The notes below the pieces were generated by a model, which saw nothing but the letters and a program-made list of their open reading frames with translations, made no database searches and was not told the origin of the DNA. From positions 1 through 11,165 of the forward strand of contig JASHVC010000044.1 of assembly GCA_030039655.1 (NCBI GenBank): DNA of 11,165 nucleotides. The letters run 5' to 3'. This stretch comes from Xanthobacteraceae bacterium (GTDB lineage: Bacteria > Pseudomonadota > Alphaproteobacteria > Rhizobiales > Xanthobacteraceae). The translations under genes were made by a program, and so were the position numbers. Positions 1 through 6,951 of this stretch are shown here, in pieces (position 1 is the stretch's first letter; each line of letters opens with the position of its first letter).

Positions 1-1425
1 GGCCGCGTGCGCGGTGTGCGCGGCCGCCTCATCCACGACGTCGGCGCCTATGCACTGCAGGATGTGAACCTCCCGTACAATTCCGCCAGCACGCTCACCG
101 GCCCCTACATGGTGCCGGCGCTGGCCATGGATGTGCTCGTTACCCACACCAACAAGACGCCGGTCTCCTCGGTCCGCGGCGCTGGCTATCCGCAAGCCGC
201 GTTCGCCATGGAGCGGTTGCTCGATCGCCTCGCCCACGAACTGAAAGTCGACCGCGCTGAACTTCGCCGCCGCAATCTCATCCCCGCGGAGAAGATGCCG
301 TACCTCAAGCCGCTAAAGACGCGCGCCGGCGAGCAGATCCAATACGACAGCGGCGACTATCCGGGCTGCCAGGCCGAGATACTTAAAGCCACGGGCTGGG
401 ACGATTTCCCGCAGCGTCAGGCCACGGCGCGCGCGCAGGGGCGCTATCTCGGCATGGGTCTGGCGCATGGCGTCAAAGGCACGGGCCGTGGCCCGTTCGA
501 ATTCGGCGGCGTGCGCGTGTCGCCGACTGGCGGCATTACGGTGTCGACCGGCGCGGCCGCCATGGGGCAGGGCGTCGCCACAGCGCTTGCGCAGATCTGT
601 GCCGAAGCTTTCGGCGTACGCGCCGCCGACGTTACCGTCGTGGCGGGCGATACGGCGGCGGCGCCCTTGGGCCTTGGCGGTTTCGCCAGCCGCCAGACCG
701 TCACCGCGGGCTCGTCCGTGCACGTCGCGGCGCAGGCCGTAGCCGCCAAGGCGCGCAAGCTCGCGAGCCATGTGCTCGAAGCCGCGGAAGATGATCTTGA
801 AGTCGTCGACGGCGAGGTGCGCGTGGTCGGCGCACCGCAACTGTCAGTGAAACTCGGCGAACTGGCGCGCATGCTCAAGGGCGCGCCGGGCTACGGCTTT
901 CCTCCCGGCCTCGATCCCGGCCTGGAGTCGAGTGCCATGGTCCGCCTCGATGCTTTGGCCTACTCGAATGCGTGCCATGTCGCCGAAGTCGAGGTCGACA
1001 TCGAGACCGGCGCGGTGGCGGTCGTCCGTTACGCTGCGATTCAAGATGCCGGCCGCCGCGTCAACCCGATGATTGTCGAGGGCCAGATTCATGGAGGCAT
1101 CGCCCATGGCATCGGCAATGCCATGTTCGAGTGGATGGGCTACGACGCCGCCGGACAACCCATCACCACGACGTTTGCCGATTATCTGTTGCCGACGGCG
1201 ACCGAAGTGCCCAAGATCGAGACGCTGTATAAGGAGACGCCGTCGCCACGGAATCCGCTCGGCGTCAAAGGCGTAGGCGAGCTCGGGGTCATTCCTGCCG
1301 CCGCGGCGCTGGTCTCCGCCATCGAAGATGCTCTTTCGCCGTTCAGTGTGCATATCGCGCAGATGCCGATCATGCCGCATGAGCTCGTCGCGATGATCGA
1401 CCGCGGAAAACAGCGCACGCCCTAA
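1..1425 (+). CDS. Xanthine dehydrogenase family protein, molybdopterin-binding (large) subunit, 5'-truncated by the window edge
   Basis: The frame is open from base 1, so the N-terminal part lies outside the window; the GTG at 7 is internal, not a start. The visible 474 residues are the C-terminal part of a CoxL/XdhB-type subunit, which carries the molybdopterin-cytosine cofactor and hydroxylates a substrate together with FAD and 2Fe-2S partners. Seen: the RGAGYPQ active-site loop (about 175-195), a GQG cofactor motif (about 565-573), GGFASRQTV (676-702), and GVKGVGELG (1261-1287), which holds the catalytic glutamate of the family. The loop reads RGAG rather than the RCSFR-type loop of true CO dehydrogenase, so a hydroxylase of an organic substrate (aldehyde, purine or N-heterocycle) is more likely; the substrate is not assignable. 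The 68-nt spacing to the next gene suggests an operon with the binding proteins downstream. Confidence 0.93.
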   Translation, partial: GRVRGVRGRLIHDVGAYALQDVNLPYNSASTLTGPYMVPALAMDVLVTHTNKTPVSSVRGAGYPQAAFAMERLLDRLAHELKVDRAELRRRNLIPAEKMPYLKPLKTRAGEQIQYDSGDYPGCQAEILKATGWDDFPQRQATARAQGRYLGMGLAHGVKGTGRGPFEFGGVRVSPTGGITVSTGAAAMGQGVATALAQICAEAFGVRAADVTVVAGDTAAAPLGLGGFASRQTVTAGSSVHVAAQAVAAKARKLASHVLEAAEDDLEVVDGEVRVVGAPQLSVKLGELARMLKGAPGYGFPPGLDPGLESSAMVRLDALAYSNACHVAEVEVDIETGAVAVVRYAAIQDAGRRVNPMIVEGQIHGGIAHGIGNAMFEWMGYDAAGQPITTTFADYLLPTATEVPKIETLYKETPSPRNPLGVKGVGELGVIPAAAALVSAIEDALSPFSVHIAQMPIMPHELVAMIDRGKQRTP

Positions 1426-1493
1426 ATCGACGAGAACTTTTTGAAGGTCGGCCGCCCTCTTCGGCTCGGCCCGCCCGACGCGAGGAGAAGAAG

Positions 1494-2474
1494 ATGATAA
1501 TCCGCCTTAAGTCCGTTCTCGGCCTTCTGCTCTGCACCCTGCCGCTGGGCGCTGCTGCGGTGACGCTGGTGCGCGCCGACAATTTTCCGTCGCGGCCGCT
1601 TCATCTCATCATGCCCTACTCGCCGGGCGGCATCGTCGATTTCACCGGCCGTGTCGTGGCGCAGAAACTCGGCGACGTGCTGGGCCAGACTGTCGTCCCG
1701 GAAAACCGCCCGGGCGCCGGCGGCATCGTGGGGGTCGATTACGTCGCTCACTCCGCTCCGGACGGCTACAATTTCGTGATCATGGATCCGGCCATCGTCA
1801 TCAATCCGACGCTGCAGAAGGTGCCCTACGACATCTTCAAGGACCTGGTGACGATTTCGATTGTCAGCTCGTCACCGGAAGTTCTGGTGGTCGCGCCCGA
1901 TCTCGGCATCAAGACCTATGCCGAGCTTGTCGCTTACGGAAAAGCCAATCCTGGCAAGCTCAACTACGCGTCCGCGGGCGTCGGCACCGCGCCGCATCTC
2001 GCCGCCGCCATGTGGGCGCTACGCACTGGAATCCAGGCGACCCACGTACCGTACAAGGGCGTCGGGCCGTCTTACGTCGATCTGATGAGCAACAAGGTGC
2101 AGATGCTGTTCTCCAGCATCGCCGGCGCGCTGCCGTTTACGTCTAAAGGCAGCGTCATCCCCTTGGCCACCACCGGACTGAAGCGTTCGCCGGTCTATCC
2201 TGATATCCCGACGGTCGCTGAGGCCGGTCTGCCCGGATACGACGTCGATCTCTGGCTTGGCATCTCCGGGACCGCCGGAATGCCGCCCGATGTGTTGGCC
2301 AAGCTCAACGAGGGCATCAACAAGGCGCTGCAGAATGACGAACTCAAGGCCGCCTTCGCCAAATTCGGCCTGACGCCGCGCGGCACGTCGTTGGCGGAAA
2401 GCGCAGCCTTCACTAAGGAAGAGTATGAGAAGTGGAAGAAGGTGATCGAGGACGGCCATATCACGCTTGATTGA
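1494..2474 (+). CDS. Bug/TctC-family tripartite tricarboxylate transporter substrate-binding protein, copy 1
   Basis: This 326-residue protein has the full length usual for Bug proteins, periplasmic receptors that capture small carboxylates or related molecules. A basic, hydrophobic signal peptide spans about residues 1-28, with likely cleavage at VRA|DNF. The family signature follows: FPSRPLHLIMPYSPGG (31-46), ENRPGAGG (70-77), APDGY (88-92), HVPYKGVGP (184-192), and DIPTVAEAGLPGY (237-249). The ATG at 1494 has a good AGGAGAAG ribosome site just upstream. No TctA or TctB membrane partner is in the window, which is common: many Bug genes are orphans. The next gene is a close paralogue. Adjacency to a molybdenum hydroxylase suggests the ligand may be that enzyme's substrate, but this is inference. 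Confidence 0.95.
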   Translation: MIIRLKSVLGLLLCTLPLGAAAVTLVRADNFPSRPLHLIMPYSPGGIVDFTGRVVAQKLGDVLGQTVVPENRPGAGGIVGVDYVAHSAPDGYNFVIMDPAIVINPTLQKVPYDIFKDLVTISIVSSSPEVLVVAPDLGIKTYAELVAYGKANPGKLNYASAGVGTAPHLAAAMWALRTGIQATHVPYKGVGPSYVDLMSNKVQMLFSSIAGALPFTSKGSVIPLATTGLKRSPVYPDIPTVAEAGLPGYDVDLWLGISGTAGMPPDVLAKLNEGINKALQNDELKAAFAKFGLTPRGTSLAESAAFTKEEYEKWKKVIEDGHITLD

Positions 2475-2506
2475 GGCCGCCGCGCCAACTTTCACCGGAA
2501 GCTAAA

Positions 2507-3484
2507 ATGAACAGTGCCGGGACCGCGTTTCGCATTGTGCTCCTGGCGATGGTGGCTTTGGCGTGCGGAGCGCTGACGGCTTTGGCGGACACGTTTCCGT
2601 CGCGGCCGATCCACCTGATCCTTCCCTATGCGCCCGGTGGCATCATCGAGTTTGTCGGCCGCACGCTGTCGCAGAAGCTCGGTGAGGTTCTCAGGCAACC
2701 CGTCGTGGTCGAGGATCGCCCAGGTGCTGGCAGCATCGTCGGCGTCGACTACGTCGCCCGCGCGGCGCCGGATGGCTACACCATCGTGCTCGCGGACCCG
2801 GCGATCGTCACCAATCCGACGCTGCACAAATCCCCGCCCTACGACATCTTCAAAGATCTGGTGGCGATCTCCATTGTTGCCACCGCGCCAGAGGTTTTGG
2901 TCGTGACCCCGCAACTCGGGGTCAAGACCCACGTAGCGCTGTTGGCTTACGGCAAGAGCAATCCCGGCAAACTCAATTACGCATCCGCCGGCATCGGTAG
3001 CACGCCGCACCTTGCCGCCGAAATGTGGAAGGCGCAGGCGGGTATCGACGCCACGCATGTCCCTTACAAGGGAATCGGTCCGGCATTCATCGATGTGATG
3101 AGCGGCAAGGTGCAGATGACATTTTCAAGTCTTCCCGCCGCCATGCCGTACATGAGCAAGGGTAGTCTCGTTGCCATTGCCGCGACCGAGCTCAAGCGAT
3201 CTTCCATGTTTCCCGATTTGCCGACGGTGTCGGAATTGCTGCCGGGATATGTTGTCGATCTCTGGCTCGGCATCTACGGCACCGCGGGAACGCCACCCGA
3301 TGTTCTCGCCACGCTCAACGCCGGCCTCGACAAGGCGCTGCGCGACGAGCAGCTCAAGGCTGCATTCGCCAAGTTCGGCATTGCGCCCCGCGGGACAACG
3401 TTGCAGGAAGGTGCCACCTTCACCAGGGAGGAGTACGAGAAATGGCGCAAGGTCATTACCGACGCCCATATCTCGCTGGATTGA
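2507..3484 (+). CDS. Bug/TctC-family substrate-binding protein, copy 2 (tandem paralogue)
   Basis: This is a second Bug protein of 325 residues. I chose the ATG at 2507 over an in-frame TTG at 2471 because 2507 has GGAAG five bases upstream, starts directly at a signal peptide (about residues 1-27, LTALA|DTF), and avoids overlap with the preceding stop. From FPSRP to PDGY, 45 of 62 residues are identical to copy 1 by hand count, and the C-termini align equally well, so the pair is a tandem duplication. Differences are a one-residue insertion (KSPPYDIF against KVPYDIF) and a one-residue deletion (VSELLPGY against VAEAGLPGY). Both keep the HVPYKG and RPGAG ligand-pocket regions. The 32-nt gap implies co-transcription with copy 1. 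Confidence 0.95.
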   Translation: MNSAGTAFRIVLLAMVALACGALTALADTFPSRPIHLILPYAPGGIIEFVGRTLSQKLGEVLRQPVVVEDRPGAGSIVGVDYVARAAPDGYTIVLADPAIVTNPTLHKSPPYDIFKDLVAISIVATAPEVLVVTPQLGVKTHVALLAYGKSNPGKLNYASAGIGSTPHLAAEMWKAQAGIDATHVPYKGIGPAFIDVMSGKVQMTFSSLPAAMPYMSKGSLVAIAATELKRSSMFPDLPTVSELLPGYVVDLWLGIYGTAGTPPDVLATLNAGLDKALRDEQLKAAFAKFGIAPRGTTLQEGATFTREEYEKWRKVITDAHISLD

Positions 3485-3494
3485 TCTTGCAGCG

Positions 3495-3872
3495 ATGACC
3501 GACGTGACCGCTCCCTGGCCCACTGAACTGCGCCTGCGCAAGGATCGCAAAACCCTCGCGGTGACATTCGACGGCGGCGAGAGCTTCGAGCTTACCGCGG
3601 AATATCTGCGCGTGCGCAGCCCGAGCGCCGAAGTGCAAGGCCATTCGCCGAGTGAGCGTCGCACCGTTGCCGGCAAACAGGACGTGCAGATTCTCGAGTT
3701 GCACCCGATCGGCAATTACGCGGTACGGCTCGTGTTCGACGATATGCACTCGACCGGCATTTTCAGCTGGGACTATTTGTTCGAGCTCGGCCAGAACCGC
3801 GAGGAATACTGGCGCGACTATCTCGGTGAACTCGCGGAGAAAAATCTTTCTCGCACCGCGCCGTCGCGCTGA
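3495..3872 (+). CDS. DUF971 domain protein (gamma-butyrobetaine hydroxylase N-terminal-like)
   Basis: This 125-residue protein consists almost wholly of a DUF971 domain (residues about 8-110). Recognisable family blocks are WPTELRLRKDRKTL (8-21), FELTAEYLRVRSPSAEVQGH (31-50), and GNYAVRLVFDDMHSTGIFSWDYLFELG (73-99). The same fold is the N-terminal domain of eukaryotic gamma-butyrobetaine dioxygenase; bacterial stand-alone members have no settled function, and some are fused or linked to Mrp/ApbC-type iron-sulfur proteins. The ATG at 3495 lies 10 nt after the previous stop with only a weak ribosome site, so translation is probably coupled to the upstream gene. Linkage to a molybdenum/iron-sulfur hydroxylase would fit a cofactor-related role, but that is inference. 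The longer open frame back to 3171 overlaps the binding-protein gene and was not used. Confidence 0.9.
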   Translation: MTDVTAPWPTELRLRKDRKTLAVTFDGGESFELTAEYLRVRSPSAEVQGHSPSERRTVAGKQDVQILELHPIGNYAVRLVFDDMHSTGIFSWDYLFELGQNREEYWRDYLGELAEKNLSRTAPSR

Positions 3873-3937
3873 ACCGCCAAGCCTTCAGCCGCGAACGGGT
3901 GAAAACCCTTAAGTCCGGCTTGCTCCGGTCCGTCAAC

Positions 3938-3964
3938 TTTCAGTCAACCTCGAATCGGCATACT
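3938..3964 (+). promoter_or_regulatory. Promoter-like element TTTCAGTCAACCT-N8-CATACT
   Basis: A 13-nt block, TTTCAGTCAACCT, is followed after 8 nt by CATACT. The same arrangement, with TTTCGGTCAACCT and TATAAG at identical spacing, lies upstream of the membrane protein gene (6874-6900). Shared sequence and shared spacing favour a promoter or operator over chance. GTCAAC also occurs once more just upstream at 3932. There is no good TTGACA-like -35 box, so the sigma factor is unclear. Confidence 0.3.
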
Positions 3965-3970
3965 GCGGGA

Positions 3971-4058
3971 GTGTCGGGGTGGGGCGTACGATGGGGCGCC
4001 TTCCGGCATGAGAACGGCCTTGGTCCCTCTCCCTCGGGGCCGAGGCCGTTTGCTTTTT
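3971..4058 (+). ncRNA. Candidate small RNA ending in a Rho-independent terminator
   Basis: If the element at 3938-3964 is a promoter, transcription would begin near 3971 and end at the T-run at 4054-4058, giving an RNA of about 88 nt. The terminal hairpin has a pyrimidine-rich loop (TCTCCCTC), which could pair with purine-rich ribosome sites. This is inference from promoter-like and terminator structure only; the simpler alternative is that the hairpin ends the upstream operon. Confidence 0.22.
4013..4058 (+). terminator. Rho-independent terminator
   Basis: The arms 4013-4027 and 4036-4050 pair over 15 positions without a mismatch if two G-U pairs are allowed, closing an 8-nt loop (TCTCCCTC). 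The outer pairs are AACGGCCT with AGGCCGTT. A run of five T (4054-4058) follows three bases after the stem. It would end the operon that finishes at 3872, or a separate short transcript. Confidence 0.8.
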
Positions 4059-4255
4059 GTTTACCGATTAGCTCATCGTTTAGCTTTTGGCCGCGGTCAG
4101 CGGCGCCATCTGGCCTGAGATGGTGCGAAGACCTGCAGGCAACTTCGTCCTGTTGTGGGGCATTGCCCAACTTTGCTGGTACCCCCCAACCGATTTCGGC
4201 TAGTATCGGATGGGGCGGCACGAAAAACGATGCCGCACAACAGGGAGGAACACCG

Positions 4256-4774
4256 ATGAAGTTGAGTCGATTTGCCGCAGCAATTTTTGCCGCCGGCACG
4301 ATTGTGGCCAGCCAGGCGCAAGCCCAGGCTCCCGATCTCAACGCCATTCCCGACAAGATGCCGTTCAATATTCCCTACGGCCCAACGATCTCCGTGGAGC
4401 GGGCCCAGGCCGTGATTGCAGCCGGCCTCGCCGAGGCCAAGAAGCGCGGCTGGGAGATGAACATTGCGGTCGTGGATCAGCACGGCGATCTGAAAGCCTT
4501 TGCGCGCATGGACGACGCGCAGCTTGCCTCCATTCCGATCGCGCAACACAAGGCGCGCACCGCGGCGCGGTATCGTCGCGAGACCCGGCTGTTCGAAGAT
4601 CTGGTGATGAAGGGCGTCGCTTATATTCCAACGCTCGATGACGTCATCGCTTCGCGCGGTGGTATTCCGCTGGTGGACGAGGGCAAACTCATCGGTGCAG
4701 TCGGCTGCTCTGGCGGCACCGGCTCCCAGGACGAGGCAGTCTGCAAGGTCGCTGCGGCTCTGATCAACAAATAG
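4256..4774 (+). CDS. Secreted GlcG/HbpS-like (DUF336) heme-binding family protein
   Basis: This 172-residue protein starts at an ATG preceded by a strong AGGGAGGA site. Residues 1-25 are a signal peptide (QAQA-type cleavage at 23 or 25), so the protein is periplasmic. The rest is one GlcG/HbpS domain: AVVDQHGDLKAFARMD (71-86), IAQHKARTAA (95-104), GGIPLV (135-140), and GAVGCSGGTGSQDE (147-160). The family includes the heme-responsive HbpS and the GlcG protein of glycolate loci; for secreted proteobacterial members the ligand is usually unknown, so heme binding is a family-level statement. Cysteines C151 and C163 could form a disulfide in the periplasm. It stands alone between the terminator at 4013-4058 and the palindrome at 4792-4822, so it is probably monocistronic. 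Confidence 0.92.
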   Translation: MKLSRFAAAIFAAGTIVASQAQAQAPDLNAIPDKMPFNIPYGPTISVERAQAVIAAGLAEAKKRGWEMNIAVVDQHGDLKAFARMDDAQLASIPIAQHKARTAARYRRETRLFEDLVMKGVAYIPTLDDVIASRGGIPLVDEGKLIGAVGCSGGTGSQDEAVCKVAAALINK

Positions 4775-4791
4775 TTCAAACGACCGTGTTC

Positions 4792-4822
4792 CGTAGGGGC
4801 GGGTCTTAGACCCGCCCCTACG
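4792..4822. repeat. 31-nt near-perfect palindrome between convergent genes
   Basis: Bases 4792-4806 are the exact reverse complement of 4808-4822 around a single central T at 4807, a 15-bp GC-rich stem with arms CGTAGGGGCGGGTCT and AGACCCGCCCCTACG. It lies 17 nt after one stop codon and 3 nt from the other, in convergent genes. No T-run follows on either strand, so it is not a classical intrinsic terminator. Its form suits a REP-type dispersed palindrome that may also block read-through from both sides. Confidence 0.75.
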
Positions 4823-4825
4823 CTT

Positions 4826-5554
4826 TCAATTGGAGACCTTTGCCCCTACCGCGGGATTTTGCGTGTAAAGGCCGACGACTTCGCCCTGGGCCAGAACTTT
4901 ATCCTTCATGACTTCGAGCACGGTCCCGCCGTCGAAGCCCGGGGGCAACTCCAGAGACTTCACGCTCAGCGCGAAGACCGCGAAATGGTAGTGGTGGACG
5001 ACCTCGTCGTTCCACGGCGGGCAGGGGCCGTCGTAGCCGTAATATTGTCCCTGCATCGCGTCGTTGCCGGCCGTGACCTTGGTGTAGTCGTTGAGCCCGC
5101 GAATGCCGGCCGCGGCCGGGGTGGCCGGCTTGCCGTGCACCACGCGCGCGTTCGAGTCCGCGCCTTCCTCTAGCGATCTGATACGCGGGGGAATGTCGAC
5201 AAGCACCCAATGAAAGAACGTCCGGCGCGGAATCGCCGACGTCATTGTGGTGCCCTCCTTGTTGATCTTGTCGCGCTGTTCCGCAGGTGAATCGGTGTCG
5301 TAGAGCATGATGACGTAGGACTTGGTGCTGCGGGGCCCCCGTGACCATGAGATGCTCGGACTGAAATTAGGACCGGCCGCAGTGTGGCCTTGTGTCGCCG
5401 GCACGCAAAACGCGTATTTGTTCGGCATCATTTCGCCGTTTTTGAACGTGTCGACGCTCACCCTGAGTTCGCGGGCCGATGCCGGAATTGCGGCCATTCC
5501 CGTGGCCATTATTGTGGCGAGCACTCCGGTGGCGGCGGTCTTGATGATGTTCAT
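4826..5554 (-). CDS. Secreted PEBP-family protein (YbhB/YbcL, Raf-kinase-inhibitor-like)
   Basis: I chose the ATG at 5554, which has a GGAG site upstream and opens directly on a signal peptide (residues 1-27, IPASA|REL); the frame is open further back to 5614 but that adds only a hydrophilic stretch before the signal. The 242-residue product is a phosphatidylethanolamine-binding-protein fold: DTDSP (86-90), FFHWVLVDIP (113-122), GPCPPW (176-181) and HHYHFAVFAL (187-196) are the ligand-pocket motifs. It is longer than the roughly 160-residue cytoplasmic YbhB, owing to the signal peptide and inserted stretches at about 91-111 and 145-172. The only two cysteines of the mature protein, C50 and C178, may be a periplasmic disulfide. 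The biological role of bacterial members is unknown. It converges on the GlcG-like gene and diverges from the MDR gene. Confidence 0.92.
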   Translation of the reverse strand: MNIIKTAATGVLATIMATGMAAIPASARELRVSVDTFKNGEMMPNKYAFCVPATQGHTAAGPNFSPSISWSRGPRSTKSYVIMLYDTDSPAEQRDKINKEGTTMTSAIPRRTFFHWVLVDIPPRIRSLEEGADSNARVVHGKPATPAAAGIRGLNDYTKVTAGNDAMQGQYYGYDGPCPPWNDEVVHHYHFAVFALSVKSLELPPGFDGGTVLEVMKDKVLAQGEVVGLYTQNPAVGAKVSN

Positions 5555-5783
5555 TCCAACTCCAGAGTTCCAATGCCAAGGCGCAATGCAAATAAATATT
5601 GAGCGTCGACTCAAAGCTTAGCGGCGAGGATTTGGTCCGGCAATGCGGCTGCGCTGTGGCACAGGGCCGTGTGTTGCGCGCCGCGTCCGGTGTTGCGAGA
5701 ATGTGCGGGAAAGCGGTGTGAGTGCCGAAAGTGCTATATCGATAGCGCCGGCGGCAGTGAGTGGAACAGAGAACGGGGAGAAC
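5555..5783. promoter_or_regulatory. Divergent intergenic region with a small dyad
   Basis: This 229-nt region must hold promoters for the minus-strand PEBP gene and the plus-strand MDR gene. A dyad GCTAT-ATCG-ATAGC lies at 5733-5746, about 40 nt before the MDR start, and could be a repressor site overlapping a TATAT-type -10 box. I find no clear -35/-10 pair for either gene. An AT-rich patch (about 5585-5600) near the PEBP start may be that gene's -10 region. Confidence 0.35.
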
Positions 5784-6803
5784 ATGCGAGCCTATCAATT
5801 GCCCAAGGCCGGCGCCGGCATCGAAGCGCTTACTCAAGTCGAGCGGCCCGATCCAAATAAGCCGGGGCATCGCCAGGTCCTGGTCAAGGTGCGCGCGTGC
5901 TCGCTCAATTTCCGCGACCTCGGCATCGTGCGCGGCAGCTACCGCATGCCGGTGCGCGAGAACATCATCCCGCTGTCGGACGGCGCCGGCGACGTGGTTG
6001 AAGTCGGGGCCGGTGTCACCCGGCTGAAAGCCGGCGATCGTATCGCCGGCAACTTTTTCCAGCGCTGGCCCGGTGGCGAGCCGGGGCCCGATGCCCACAC
6101 CAGCGCCCTGGGCGGCGGCATCGACGGCATGCTCGCCGAATACGCCATGCTGGAGGAGGACGGCGTAGTGAAGATTCCGGCGCATCTGTCGCTGGAGGAA
6201 GGCGCGACCCTGCCATGCGCCGCCGTCACCGTCTGGAACGCCATGATGGAACACGCCAAGCTCAAGGCTGGCGAGACGGTGCTGCTGCAGGGCACCGGCG
6301 GCGTGTCGATTTTCGGTTTGCAGTTCGCGCACGTCATGGGCATTTCGGCGATCATCACGTCTTCGAGTGACGAAAAGCTCAAGCGCGCAAAATCCCTCGG
6401 CGCTGCGCATGGCATCAACTACAAGACTACGCCTGACTGGGAAAAAGCGGCGGTGGAATTCACCGGCGGCCGCGGCGTCGATCACGTGGTCGAGGTCGGC
6501 GGCGCCGCAACGCTGACGCGCTCGTTCCACGCCATTCGCGTCGGCGGCAAGATTACCATGATCGGGGGCTTGAGCGGCGGCGCCACCGAACTCAATCCCG
6601 GCCTGATCTTCGGCCGCCGCGCCAACGTGCAGGGAATTTCCGTCGGCTCGACGCAGATGTTCATGGCCATGAACCGCGCCATCGAAGTGAGCGTGATCAA
6701 GCCGGTTATCGACAAAGTCTTCGCCTTCGCCGACGCGCAAGCCGCCTACCACCACATGGCTTCGGGCGCGCATTTCGGGAAGATTGTTATCAGGGTGAGT
6801 TGA
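5784..6803 (+). CDS. Zinc-independent MDR-superfamily NAD(P)-dependent oxidoreductase
   Basis: The ATG at 5784 follows GGGGAG and gives a 339-residue protein of normal length for medium-chain dehydrogenases. The N-terminal GroES-like domain (about 1-150) has LNFRDLGIVRG (41-51) and LSDGAGDVVEVGAGV (64-78). The Rossmann domain carries the nucleotide motif QGTGGVS (169-175) and a GGRGVDHVVEVGG stretch (228-240). The only cysteines are C39 and C145: neither the catalytic zinc triad nor the four-cysteine structural-zinc lobe of classical alcohol dehydrogenases is present. It therefore fits the quinone-reductase/enoyl-reductase-like branch, often annotated as NAD(P)-dependent alcohol dehydrogenase; the substrate is unknown. 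It ends in FADAQAAYHHMASGAHFGKIVI, the usual MDR C-terminus. It appears monocistronic, with a 148-nt gap before the next gene. Confidence 0.93.
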   Translation: MRAYQLPKAGAGIEALTQVERPDPNKPGHRQVLVKVRACSLNFRDLGIVRGSYRMPVRENIIPLSDGAGDVVEVGAGVTRLKAGDRIAGNFFQRWPGGEPGPDAHTSALGGGIDGMLAEYAMLEEDGVVKIPAHLSLEEGATLPCAAVTVWNAMMEHAKLKAGETVLLQGTGGVSIFGLQFAHVMGISAIITSSSDEKLKRAKSLGAAHGINYKTTPDWEKAAVEFTGGRGVDHVVEVGGAATLTRSFHAIRVGGKITMIGGLSGGATELNPGLIFGRRANVQGISVGSTQMFMAMNRAIEVSVIKPVIDKVFAFADAQAAYHHMASGAHFGKIVIRVS

Positions 6804-6873
6804 GGACCGGCGGTTCTCAACAGCAACTTTACCAATTGTTTAGCTGCTCGCGGCGCACAGACGCCCGCTTATT

Positions 6874-6900
6874 TTTCGGTCAACCTGTGAAGCGTATAAG
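6874..6900 (+). promoter_or_regulatory. Promoter-like element TTTCGGTCAACCT-N8-TATAAG
   Basis: TATAAG (6895-6900) matches the -10 consensus at five of six positions and lies about 50 nt before the membrane-protein start. The block TTTCGGTCAACCT (6874-6886) upstream matches 12 of 13 bases of the element at 3938, with the same 8-nt gap. The -35 position reads TTTTTC, a poor match, so activator dependence or another sigma factor is possible. Confidence 0.35.
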
Positions 6901-6951
6901 CGCCATACCTTGTTGCAAAGACGCATCGCGGCGACAGGGTGTGCGGACGAG

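Larger units (their letters stand above)
3873..4255. other. 383-nt intergenic region: terminator, candidate small RNA, leader of the GlcG-like gene
   Basis: No convincing gene lies here; the frame of the downstream gene stays open back to 3899, but that stretch has no signal-peptide or domain features and the true start is at 4256. The region holds a promoter-like element (3938-3964), a strong stem-loop with T-run (4013-4058), then an AT-richer stretch (4051-4090) and a leader ending in AGGGAGGA. TAGTAT at 4201-4206 could be a -10 box for the downstream gene, but no -35 sits at a proper distance. Confidence 0.7.

Noticed and set aside
2471..2506. TTG start for the second Bug gene
   Set aside because: It would put 12 hydrophilic residues before the signal peptide and overlap the previous stop; the ATG at 2507 has a ribosome site.
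3899..4255. N-terminal extension of the GlcG-like gene
   Set aside because: It crosses the terminator hairpin and lacks features; the ATG at 4256 has a strong ribosome site and opens on a signal peptide.
5367..6773. 468-codon open frame on the minus strand opposite the MDR gene
   Set aside because: It is antisense to a well-recognised dehydrogenase, runs through the PEBP gene in the wrong frame, and its translation is rich in His/Arg/Ala without family motifs.
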